NCBI RefSeq assembly: GCF_024808875.1
Contig: NZ_JANUCT010000008.1
Span: 58,501-122,500 of the forward strand
Length of the DNA stretch: 64,000 nucleotides
Direction of reading: 5' to 3'
DNA from: Methylohalomonas lacus
GTDB lineage: Bacteria; Pseudomonadota; Gammaproteobacteria; Methylohalomonadales; Methylohalomonadaceae
The notes below the pieces were generated by a model. It was not told the DNA's origin. It saw only the letters and a list, made by a program, of their open reading frames with translations, and made no database searches. This document shows, piece by piece, positions 56,741 through 64,000 of the stretch. The first letter of the stretch is position 1. The number at the start of each line of letters is the position of its first letter. The position numbers were made by a program, and so were the translations under genes.

Positions 56741-57454
56741 ATGAGACGCCATACCATCCGCCCGCATCAGCCGCTGCGCTACCTGCTGCTCGTGCTGATC
56801 GCCAGTGCGCTCGTCGGTACCGGGGCCTGGATTCTGGCCGAGTACAGCCACTGGCAGTTGATCCGTGAGCAGATGGCGCAGAACCAGGATTACAAGTCCC
56901 TGCGGCAGACCAATCGCGAGCTGGTCGAGGATAACGAGGCGCTGCGGCGCAAGTTGACGATGCTGCAGACGGGCATGACCATCGACAAGCACACCACAGC
57001 CGAACTGCAGGACGAGGTGACACGCCTGCAGGACAGGATTTTCCAGCTCAACCGTGAGCTGGAGTTCTACCGTGGCATTGTGTCCTCAAGCGAGGATGTG
57101 AAGGGACTGGCCGTGCAGGGGCTGCAGTTGCTCAGCGCCGGTGCGCCGCAGCAATACCACTTCCGGCTAGTGTTAACGCATGTTGTGAAAAGTGATAAGG
57201 TTGCCCGGGGTCATGCAGAGGTGGTAATCGAGGGCAGCCAGGACGGCGCCCAACGAACCCTGAGACTGCAAGACGTCGTTCACGAGCAATCGCTGTCGCT
57301 CGACTATCGCTTCAAACACTTCAAGCGCTTTGAAGGCCTGGTCGAACTGCCGCCGGCATTCAAGCCACGGCGCGTACGTGTGCAATTGTTACCCGAGGGT
57401 AACAGCCATGCGAAGGTAGAGAAGGTTTTCGACTGGTCGGACGTTACCGGTTAG
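56741..57454 (+). CDS. DUF6776 family membrane protein
   Basis: A 237-residue protein with an N-terminal membrane helix (LLLVLIASALVGTGAWILAE), a coiled coil from ~45 to 110, and a C-terminal beta-rich periplasmic domain. The family (DUF6776) commonly sits between argC and bactofilin. Role unknown, perhaps a partner of the cytoskeletal bactofilin. ATG 56741 follows a short basic leader; an earlier ATG at 56669 would add an unlikely extension. Confidence 0.85.
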   Translation: MRRHTIRPHQPLRYLLLVLIASALVGTGAWILAEYSHWQLIREQMAQNQDYKSLRQTNRELVEDNEALRRKLTMLQTGMTIDKHTTAELQDEVTRLQDRIFQLNRELEFYRGIVSSSEDVKGLAVQGLQLLSAGAPQQYHFRLVLTHVVKSDKVARGHAEVVIEGSQDGAQRTLRLQDVVHEQSLSLDYRFKHFKRFEGLVELPPAFKPRRVRVQLLPEGNSHAKVEKVFDWSDVTG

Positions 57455-57492
57455 CGAGCACGTCGCCAGACTTTTCCCAGGAGGATTGATAG

Positions 57493-57921
57493 ATGTTGGG
57501 TAAGCGCAAGAAACGCCGGGCAAAGCGCATCGATACACTGGTGGGCCAGCATTCCAAGGTGCTCGGCGACGTCCATTTCAAGGGCGGGCTGCATGTCGAC
57601 GGCAGCATCAAGGGGAATGTCTGCGCCGACCCGGACGATGACAGCGCCATGCTGTCATTGAGCGACCACGGCTGTGTCGAGGGCGAGGTGCGGGTGCCGC
57701 ACGTGGTACTGAACGGCGTCGTGCTCGGCGATGTCTACGCCAGCGAGCACGTGGAACTTGCCGCCAATGCGCGCGTCACAGGTAACGTCTATTACAATCT
57801 TATCGAAATGGCGATCGGTGCCGAGGTCAACGGTAAGCTCGTACATCACACCGAGTCAGCACCGGCCGCCGAAGCCGCACCCGAACAGGCGGAGCCACTG
57901 GTTAAAGCGGCCACCGAATAG
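57493..57921 (+). CDS. Bactofilin (polymer-forming cytoskeletal protein)
   Basis: A 142-residue bactofilin: basic N-terminal tail, central right-handed beta-helix core (DTLVGQHSKVLGDVHFKGGLHVDGSIKGNV, VVLNGVVLGDVYASEHVELAANARVTGNVYY) and acidic Ala/Glu-rich tail. These self-polymerise and help shape cells or position wall enzymes. A GAGG site precedes the ATG. Lies between the DUF6776 gene and erpA. Confidence 0.93.
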   Translation: MLGKRKKRRAKRIDTLVGQHSKVLGDVHFKGGLHVDGSIKGNVCADPDDDSAMLSLSDHGCVEGEVRVPHVVLNGVVLGDVYASEHVELAANARVTGNVYYNLIEMAIGAEVNGKLVHHTESAPAAEAAPEQAEPLVKAATE

Positions 57922-58008
57922 CCGGCCATTATTTCTGACTAAATTAGTTGGTTTTTGGCCGGTGACCGTATTAGAATGATGATCTAGTCACAGACTGCGG
58001 AATGAGCC

Positions 58009-58380
58009 ATGAGCGAAGTACAGACAGCGATACAGGAACCCACACAGGACGACAGTCCGCTGGTATTTACCGAGTCGGCCGCCGACAAGGTTCGTGAGCT
58101 GATCGCCGAGGAAAACAACGATGCGCTGATGTTGCGCGTGTTCATCAGCGGTGGTGGCTGTTCCGGCTTCCAGTACGGTTTTACCTTTGACGAGAATATC
58201 ACCGAGGGGGATGCCGTGGTTGAGAAGGCCGGCGTCAAGCTGCTGATCGACCCGATGAGCATCGCTTACCTGATGGGCGCCGAGATCGACTATACCGAGG
58301 GCCTGGAAGGCGCCCAGTTTGTCATCCGCAATCCGAATGCCAGCACCACCTGTGGTTGCGGCTCATCGTTCTCGGTCTGA
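58009..58380 (+). CDS. erpA: Iron–sulfur cluster insertion protein ErpA
   Basis: A-type carrier passing Fe–S clusters to apoproteins. The 123-residue protein has the three cysteines [11 protein letters not shown] and TTCGCGSSF. It is followed by a strong terminator. Confidence 0.97.
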   Translation: MSEVQTAIQEPTQDDSPLVFTESAADKVRELIAEENNDALMLRVFISGGGCSGFQYGFTFDENITEGDAVVEKAGVKLLIDPMSIAYLMGAEIDYTEGLEGAQFVIRNPNASTTCGCGSSFSV

Positions 58381-58402
58381 ATTACACTCCGCACATCTGC
58401 TA

Positions 58403-58430
58403 AAAAAACCCGCTGCGCGCGGGTTTTTTA
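58403..58430. terminator. Intrinsic terminator after erpA
   Basis: AAAAAACCCGC, loop, GCGGGTTTTTT. Strong GC stem with T-run; ends the argC–erpA operon. Confidence 0.92.
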
Positions 58431-58469
58431 TTGCCCATTCCGCTGACTTGAACAGACCGGGACGATCGC

Positions 58470-59063
58470 ATGTCCGCTGCTGACTTCTACGACGATCTCG
58501 ATGCCGCGTTCGCCCACGCCTGGCAGCAACTGGCCCGCGCAGTGGCCGATCGTCGCCACGGCTTTCGGGTCATCCAGCTGGCAACGACCGCGGCCGACGG
58601 CACGCCGCGCGTGCGCAGTGTGGTCCTGCGGGCGGTAACGGCGGGACAGCTGCAGTTTCATACCGATAGCCGCAGCGCCAAATTGACCGAGATCGCGGCG
58701 CAGCCACGCGTTGCCCTGCACGCCTATGATGCCCGGGACAAGCTGCAGCTGCGTCTGCTGGGTAGTGCCAGCCGCCACGATCAGGATGACCGTCGTGCAG
58801 CGGCCTGGGCGGCCACCCAGGAAATGAGCCGGGTCTGCTATCGCATCCAGCCGGCGCCCGGCACGCCGATCGCGAATCCCCATGCCGTCACGCACGCCAT
58901 GCCGCAGGCCGACCCGGATCCCGGTTACCGGAATTTCACGGTCGTCAGCGTTACCGTCGACCGGCTCGAATGGCTGTACCTGGCAGCCGCGGGACATCGC
59001 CGCGCCCGCTGGCAGCGCTGCGCGGGTGGCGATGACTGGAGCGGCCACTGGCTTGCCCCGTGA
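58470..59063 (+). CDS. Pyridoxamine 5'-phosphate oxidase-like flavin protein
   Basis: A 197-residue split-barrel FMN protein: DRRHGFRVIQLATTAADGTPRVRSVVLRAV, FHTDSRSAKLTEIAAQPRVALHAYD and a WSGHWLAP end. It resembles the PNPOx-like general group rather than PdxH proper. Substrate unknown. First of three genes inserted between erpA and anmK. Confidence 0.85.
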   Translation: MSAADFYDDLDAAFAHAWQQLARAVADRRHGFRVIQLATTAADGTPRVRSVVLRAVTAGQLQFHTDSRSAKLTEIAAQPRVALHAYDARDKLQLRLLGSASRHDQDDRRAAAWAATQEMSRVCYRIQPAPGTPIANPHAVTHAMPQADPDPGYRNFTVVSVTVDRLEWLYLAAAGHRRARWQRCAGGDDWSGHWLAP

Positions 59064-59127
59064 GCGCGCTTTCCACGCCCGGCATCTGCTAGCATGACGT
59101 CCGGTTCATTTCAGGGATGAGAACGAC

Positions 59128-60255
59128 ATGGAATTTCGGCCGCGGCCATTCCCTTTCAGACTGTTTCTGGGCGCGGTATTCGGCCTGCCGTTGCTGTTGC
59201 TGGTCATGGTCGTGCTGGAAACGGGCAGCTCGCCGGCCGACCTGGCGCGTGCGTTGCAGCAGGAATTTGCCGCTGATACGACCAGGCTGATCGAATCGTT
59301 GCTGATGCTGCTGGCCGCGGTAGCGGGCATCGGCTTTACGCTGCTGTTTCAGCGCCGTGCCCGCATCCGCGTGGATAGCGGTCACATCGCGTTTTGCTCG
59401 GGTTTGCCGGGAATCTTCCGATACCTGGTGCCGGACTGGCAGTTTGACTACGCGGCCATCGAGTCCGCCGCCCTGCAGCCCGTCGGCCGCGGCAATTTCC
59501 TGACGCTGGTGATCACGCCGCAGCAGGGCCGCAAACGCCAGCTGCTGCCGCAACAGTGGATCGAGCCCGGCAGCCGCGGCAGGTCCGGGAGCTGGTTCCG
59601 GATGACCCGGGTCAAGCGCGAGGATGCCCAGCGCCTGCTGCGCGAAACGCCGCTGCTGCGCCAGCTGCAGGCGGCGGGCGTGACGATCGACATGAACCTG
59701 GAGCAGCATTATCGGCCGGGCCTGGACACGTCCGCGCATTTCGATTTGACGACGAACCGCACGGCGCTTGCCTGCCTGCTATTGATGGTCGGACTGGGTC
59801 TGTACGCGCTGGTCGACGGTGTGCTGCTGACGGGCGACCGTTACGCGGCGACACCCCCTTATCTCTGGTTTGCGCTGGCGGCGCTGCTGGTCGCCGCGCT
59901 GGCCGCCGCGCGGCTGCAGCGTGCGGCCGTGCCGCGGCTGGAAAGCACGGTTCTGGCGCTGCTGCTGGGCGTGAGCGTGGCGCTGGCGGTCTGGCCGGGG
60001 CTGCTGCGCATCAACGCTGTAACCGCGGCCGACGGTCCGGAGCAGCATGTCTATACCCTGGCCGCGGACGGTGTCCTGCAGCCGGACACAGCCGGGCTAC
60101 CGGTAATGCGGCGACCGATCGATGCGAACTTCTGGAATGCGCAGTCGGCCGGCAGCCGCTGGCCGTTTGCCATGCGGCGCGGCCTGTTCGGTTTCTGGCA
60201 ATACGACAGCCGGCCGCTGATTGAAAACATCCGCCAGTATTACGCCAGGCTGTGA
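59128..60255 (+). CDS. Hypothetical membrane protein
   Basis: A 375-residue protein with hydrophobic segments near ~10–30, ~50–70, ~210–235, ~245–262 and ~270–290, split by a ~120-residue soluble region. I recognise no family; the N-terminal half (LLFQRRARIRVDSGHIAF … GRGNFLTLVITP) vaguely recalls PH-like or YcxB-type membrane domains. It sits between the PNPOx-like and SpeE-like genes, with 64- and 58-bp gaps. Confidence 0.75.
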   Translation: MEFRPRPFPFRLFLGAVFGLPLLLLVMVVLETGSSPADLARALQQEFAADTTRLIESLLMLLAAVAGIGFTLLFQRRARIRVDSGHIAFCSGLPGIFRYLVPDWQFDYAAIESAALQPVGRGNFLTLVITPQQGRKRQLLPQQWIEPGSRGRSGSWFRMTRVKREDAQRLLRETPLLRQLQAAGVTIDMNLEQHYRPGLDTSAHFDLTTNRTALACLLLMVGLGLYALVDGVLLTGDRYAATPPYLWFALAALLVAALAAARLQRAAVPRLESTVLALLLGVSVALAVWPGLLRINAVTAADGPEQHVYTLAADGVLQPDTAGLPVMRRPIDANFWNAQSAGSRWPFAMRRGLFGFWQYDSRPLIENIRQYYARL

Positions 60256-60313
60256 TGTGGCCGCAATGCCATGATCGCGTGCTCCAAAGACTCAATGACC
60301 GGGCAAGACAACG

Positions 60314-61039
60314 ATGAGCCTGCATTTCGAAGAACTCGACTACCAAGAGACGCGCCTGGGTGAACTCAGCCTGCGCCGCCGGCGCCTGCCGCAGACCGGC
60401 GAGCTGGACATTTATGAGGTCAAGCTCGGCGATGAATTCCTCATGTCGAGTCTGTTCACCGCGGCCGAGGAAGCGCTGGCGCGGCTCGGGCTGGCGCCGC
60501 TGGCCGGCCGCGCGCTCGATGTCGTCGTCGGTGGACTGGGACTGGGGCATACCGCGGCGGCGGCCCTGGATGCCGCCCACATTAATGAACTGCTGGTGAT
60601 CGAAGGGCTGGACGCGGTCATCGACTGGCATGAGCGCCACCTGCTGCCGCTGGGCGCGCGTCTCAGCGGCGAGTCGCGCTGCCGTTTCATCGCCGGCGAT
60701 TTTTTCCAGCTGGCCGCCGCGGACGGCTTCGATCCCGGCCAGCCCGGCCGGCGTTTCGACGCCATCCTGCTGGATATCGATCACGCCCCCGGCGATCTGC
60801 TGAATGCCGGTCATGCCGACTTTTACCAGCCCGCTGGTCTGCGTAACCTGCAGCGCTACCTGCAAGCCGACGGCGTGTTCGCGTTGTGGTCGAACGAGCC
60901 GCCGGAGGCGGCGTTCACGCAGCGGCTGGAGCAGGTGTTCGCGACCGTGCAGGCGCACGTCGTTGAATTCGACAATCCGCTTCAGGACAGCCGCTCGGCG
61001 AACACGATCTACGTCGCGCAACGGCCGCTGGCCGCATAA
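60314..61039 (+). CDS. Spermidine synthase-like protein
   Basis: A 241-residue Rossmann methyltransferase-fold protein of the SpeE-like group: DVVVGGLGLGHTAAAALDAAHINELLVIE, ILLDIDHAPGDLL and LRNLQRYLQADGVFALWSNEPP. The aminopropyltransferase catalytic Asp region (DxTDP) is replaced by DIDHAP, so it probably is not a true spermidine synthase. A real speE is at 31.7 kb. Confidence 0.85.
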   Translation: MSLHFEELDYQETRLGELSLRRRRLPQTGELDIYEVKLGDEFLMSSLFTAAEEALARLGLAPLAGRALDVVVGGLGLGHTAAAALDAAHINELLVIEGLDAVIDWHERHLLPLGARLSGESRCRFIAGDFFQLAAADGFDPGQPGRRFDAILLDIDHAPGDLLNAGHADFYQPAGLRNLQRYLQADGVFALWSNEPPEAAFTQRLEQVFATVQAHVVEFDNPLQDSRSANTIYVAQRPLAA

Positions 61040-61098
61040 ATACCGGCTACGGCAGCAACACCATCAGGCAGGTCGGTCGGTGCATCGGTTTGTGAGCC

Positions 61099-62193
61099 TC
61101 AGCGTGGCTGGTAGATGCCACCGAGAATCACCGGCTCGCTGGCGCCGGTGACCGCCGGCAGGTTACCGGGCTGGCCGGCCAGGCGTTCGCGCGCCAGCCA
61201 GGCGAAGCATAACGCCTCGACCTTGTCCGGCGGCAGGCCGTAGTCGGCGCTGGTTGATACGGCCACTGGCGCCAGCGCGGCGGCCAGTGCCGTCATCAGG
61301 ACGGGATTATGCACGCCGCCGCCACAGGCGATGACTGCGTCAGCCTCCGGCGCATAGCGCTGCACGGCCGCGGCGACGCTGCGCGCCGTAAGCTCGACCA
61401 GCGTCGCCTGCACATCGGCGGGCTGGTGCTCTTCCTCGAGCAGACGCGCCAGCCAGTCGAGATTGAAGTATTCCGGGCCGGTGCTCTTCGGGGCCGGCTG
61501 CTGGAAATAGGGATCCGCGAGCAACGCTTCCAGCAGCGCCGGGATGACGCGGCCCCGGGCCGCGAAGCGGCCGTCCTCGTCACACGGCGTCTGCCGGTAA
61601 CGCCAGGCCCAGGCGTCGAGCAGGGTGTTGGCCGGGCCGGTGTCGAAACCGCTTACGGGCTCGTCTTTGTCGCCCGGCAGGACGGTGATGTTGGCGATGC
61701 CACCGAGGTTGAGGACGATGCGGGTATGGCCCGGGCGCTGTAGCCAGGCGGCGTGGAAGATCGGCACCAGCGGCGCCCCCTCGCCGCCGGCGGCCATGTC
61801 CATGCGCCGGAAGTCCGCGACCGTGGTAATGCCGGTAGTGTAAGCGATGCGGTTGGCGTCGCCGATCTGCAGCGTCCAGGCCGGCTGCGTTGCCGGGCTG
61901 TGCCAGACGGTCTGGCCGTGACTGCCGATCGCAGCGACCGCCTCGGCGCTGATGTTGGCATCGGTGAGTAGCTGCCGGGCGGTGACGGCGAACAGTTCGG
62001 CGACCTGCGCATCCAGCGCCATGATCTCGGCCAGTGGCGTTTGCGCCCGGGCCTGTTTCAGTGCCAGGCGCAGTTCTTCCGGGTAGGGCCGCGAGGTGGC
62101 CGCGGCCACCGCTGGTGGGGTGCTATCGAAATCAACCAGCACGCCCTCGACCGCATCCATGCTGGTGCCGGAGATGAGGCCGATGTAGTACAC
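61099..62193 (-). CDS. anmK: Anhydro-N-acetylmuramic acid kinase
   Basis: Phosphorylates 1,6-anhydroMurNAc in cell-wall recycling. The 364-residue protein starts (GTG) YYIGLISGTSMDAVEG, with IGSHGQTVWH, DFRRMDMAAGGEGAPLVP and VIACGGGVHNPVLM. Downstream of the M23 peptidase gene (15 bp), the usual order. Confidence 0.96.
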   Translation of the reverse strand: MYYIGLISGTSMDAVEGVLVDFDSTPPAVAAATSRPYPEELRLALKQARAQTPLAEIMALDAQVAELFAVTARQLLTDANISAEAVAAIGSHGQTVWHSPATQPAWTLQIGDANRIAYTTGITTVADFRRMDMAAGGEGAPLVPIFHAAWLQRPGHTRIVLNLGGIANITVLPGDKDEPVSGFDTGPANTLLDAWAWRYRQTPCDEDGRFAARGRVIPALLEALLADPYFQQPAPKSTGPEYFNLDWLARLLEEEHQPADVQATLVELTARSVAAAVQRYAPEADAVIACGGGVHNPVLMTALAAALAPVAVSTSADYGLPPDKVEALCFAWLARERLAGQPGNLPAVTGASEPVILGGIYQPR

Positions 62194-62208
62194 CCCGGCT
62201 TGCCGGTC

Positions 62209-63843
62209 TCAGCGTGTCCCGCTGTCGCCATCGGCCGTGGCTGACTCGCCGAGTGCCAGCAACACCTTGTCATCAACCTGGTGATCGGCAACCTCGAGCC
62301 GGCCGTCGTAACGCTCCAGCTTGTCGAGTTCGGCCAGCAATGGCCGGGTACTCTGCTTGAAATCGGCCTGCAGTTTTTCCGGAATGCTCTCGGCCTTGGG
62401 CAGTTCGACCTTGACCGGATTCTTGTGCACGCCGTTGATACGGAACTCGTAGTGCAGGTGCGGGCCGGTAGCCAGACCGGTGCTGCCGACGTGGCCGATG
62501 GTCTGACCCTGCTCGACGCGGCTGCCCTGCCTGAGCCCCCTGGCGAAACGTGACATGTGCGCGTACAGGGTGCTGTAGCGACCGCCGTGCTGGATGATGA
62601 TGGTGTTGCCGTAACCGCCCTTGCGCCCCAGATGACTGATGCGGCCGTCGCCGCTGGCCTTGATCGGCGTGCCAGTCGGCGCGGCATAGTCGGTGCCCTT
62701 GTGCGCCCGGATCGTGTTCATGACCGGGTGCCGGCGGTCGGGATCGAAGTGCGAGCTGATGCGGTAGACATCCATGGGCGTGCGCAGGAACGCCTTGCGC
62801 ATGCTGCGGCCGTCGTCGGCATAGTAGTCGGTACGGCCGTCGGGCGTGGTGTAGCGCACGGCGCGCAGGGTGCGACCGCGGTTCTGGAACTCGGCGGCGA
62901 TGATCGGGCCGTCCTTGATCTTGGTTCCGTCGCGGTAGGTTTCCTTGAAGATCACGCTGAACTGGTCACCCTTGCGGATATCCATCACGAAATCGATATC
63001 CCAGCCGTAGATCTTGACCAGCTGCATGATGAGATTGTCGCTCAGGCCGGCCGCCTGACCGGCGAGAAACAGCGACGAGTCGATGGTGGCCGCGGCGGCG
63101 CGCACCCGGGTGGTCAGGTCAGCGTCGGCAAGTTCGGCCTGATAGCCGTTGTCGGTGCGCTCGACGATAAGCTGATGCTCGCTGTCGGGGGCGTACTGCA
63201 GCGCCCGCAGCATGGTCCGTTCATCCTTCTCGTCGAGATCAAACAGCAATTCCTGGCCCGGGCGCAGGCTTTTCAGGGCCTGGGTGACGTCGCCCAGCTG
63301 CATGATTTCATGTAACTGGCGCGGGCTCAGGCCCAGGCGCTTGAAGATCCGCGCCATGCTGTCGCCATTCTTGACTGCAACCTTCTGCCAGTCGGTGTCG
63401 AGATCGTTGGTCGCCGTTTGGGCGTCCGTCTCTTTCAGGATTTCATATTCGGCGTCCGTGGCCAGCGTGTCAGCGTTATTGTCGGAAGCCCTGTCGTCCA
63501 GCGCGTTATCACCCAGGGCGGCGATCCTGAATGTTTCGTCGTTCCCCGGTGTCGTGTCCACTGCCGCTGCGCTGTCGGTGGGCGGGGTATCGGCTGGCGC
63601 CGCATTACCGGGGGTCGGTTTTTTGATGCGTTGCGGCGTATCGAGAACCGGGTAGGCGGCCATGACGCCACCGGGAATGGACCAGCTCGATTCGTCCTGC
63701 GGCTGCTGTTCGCTACTGTACTTGGTGTAGCCGATAAAGGTCACTACCGCACAGACAGACATGGCAAGTACGTGTCGGCGCATACGCCGCGGTCGCCGGT
63801 GCCCCAGTGACCAGGAATCATCCACTTTGTAGTCTAACTTCAC
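62209..63843 (-). CDS. M23-family peptidoglycan endopeptidase
   Basis: A 544-residue envelope protein that probably cuts peptidoglycan cross-links. Short cytoplasmic tail, membrane anchor (HVLAMSVCAVVTFIGYT, ~22–43), a low-complexity linker to ~135, an OapA/LysM-like region (~140–210), then a C-terminal M23 domain with zinc motifs HKGTDY and HLHYEF. The GTG at 63843 has a CGGAG site and is preferred to ATG starts farther in or out. It pairs with anmK; a tyrS gene is often divergent from it, and a ribosome-site-like AAGGAA at the window's end fits. Confidence 0.9.
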   Translation of the reverse strand: MKLDYKVDDSWSLGHRRPRRMRRHVLAMSVCAVVTFIGYTKYSSEQQPQDESSWSIPGGVMAAYPVLDTPQRIKKPTPGNAAPADTPPTDSAAAVDTTPGNDETFRIAALGDNALDDRASDNNADTLATDAEYEILKETDAQTATNDLDTDWQKVAVKNGDSMARIFKRLGLSPRQLHEIMQLGDVTQALKSLRPGQELLFDLDEKDERTMLRALQYAPDSEHQLIVERTDNGYQAELADADLTTRVRAAAATIDSSLFLAGQAAGLSDNLIMQLVKIYGWDIDFVMDIRKGDQFSVIFKETYRDGTKIKDGPIIAAEFQNRGRTLRAVRYTTPDGRTDYYADDGRSMRKAFLRTPMDVYRISSHFDPDRRHPVMNTIRAHKGTDYAAPTGTPIKASGDGRISHLGRKGGYGNTIIIQHGGRYSTLYAHMSRFARGLRQGSRVEQGQTIGHVGSTGLATGPHLHYEFRINGVHKNPVKVELPKAESIPEKLQADFKQSTRPLLAELDKLERYDGRLEVADHQVDDKVLLALGESATADGDSGTR

Positions 63844-64000
63844 GTTAACTCCGTAAGTTACGGTCTTGAAAGCGTTATTTCGGCTAACAATAGCCTGAGG
63901 ACGGGACCCCGTCAATGTGGTGTTTCACCTTCCGGGAGGTACGTCTATCATACACGCCGCCAACCGGCACGCTGAACAACAAAGAAAAGGAACTGCGTCA
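63844..64000. promoter_or_regulatory. Divergent promoter region at the window edge
   Basis: The last 157 bp hold the start region of the M23 gene and, on the plus strand, AAGAAAAGGAA near 63983, suggesting a ribosome site for a gene starting just past the window, by position probably tyrS. No promoter is clear enough to place. Confidence 0.35.

Noticed and set aside
63918..63935. parS-like TGTTTCAC near the window end
   Set aside because: Only the left half matches; the next bases CTTCCGGG do not continue the palindrome.

Overview
The window looks like chromosomal DNA of a free-living gammaproteobacterium of fairly high GC content. Several gene orders are characteristic of that class: glnA–DUF4124–ntrB–ntrC, glyQ–glyS–gmhB–plsC, mnmG–rsmG–parA–parB–atpIBEFHAGDC–glmU, and argC–DUF6776–bactofilin–erpA … anmK–M23 peptidase. 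A flavocytochrome c sulfide dehydrogenase pair (fccAB) points to a sulfur-oxidising lineage such as Chromatiales-type bacteria. That placement is inferred from gene content, not from a search. The mnmG/rsmG/parAB/atp block usually lies near the replication origin, but I see no DnaA-box cluster or full parS site here. I see no prophage, insertion sequence, CRISPR array, tRNA or rRNA gene.

Layout. 1–5.6 kb: end of a methyltransferase gene, then the nitrogen-control block glnA, DUF4124 lipoprotein-like gene, ntrB and ntrC, with sigma-54 type promoter sequences before glnA and ntrB. 5.7–7.4 kb: fccAB. 7.4–14 kb: small operons (HAD/DUF484, a Fae-family protein, YjdF-like and HIT proteins, a FetB-like permease) and a tightly coupled hemB–mliC–diguanylate cyclase operon. 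14–14.5 kb: wreck of a sterol desaturase/fatty acid hydroxylase gene. 14.5–20 kb: folD, and on the other strand glyQ–glyS–gmhB–plsC. 20–25 kb: a Gld-type ABC exporter operon. 25–32.5 kb: a beta-hydroxyacid dehydrogenase, speA with an M20 peptidase, a cupredoxin lipoprotein, PPK2, a gamma carbonic anhydrase and speE. 33–46 kb: mnmG to glmU. 46–55 kb: nitrilase, RraA-like, SIMPL, glycine-zipper and cupredoxin genes; the thiD–thiE–hemL operon; rubredoxin, an aldo/keto reductase and a hemJ/TlpA/DUF4126 run. 55–64 kb: candidate small RNA, argC, DUF6776, bactofilin, erpA, three less familiar genes, anmK and an M23 peptidase.

Together the genes cover nitrogen assimilation, sulfide oxidation, ATP synthesis, tetrapyrrole synthesis (hemB, hemL, hemJ), thiamine and polyamine synthesis, chromosome partition and envelope maintenance.

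The most unusual content is non-coding. Intergenic spaces carry arrays of degenerate 7-bp tandem repeats. At three loci they occur as inverted pairs able to form long hairpins, and at two loci the array runs into a start codon. Other notable items are a promoter–(AAN)5–terminator unit that looks like an Hfq-binding small RNA (55.4 kb), a perfect 14-bp palindrome lying inside the promoter spacer of a Fae homologue that lacks the catalytic histidine, an rsmG gene without any ATG/GTG/TTG start at the expected place, and a mirror pair of REP-like units between parA and parB.
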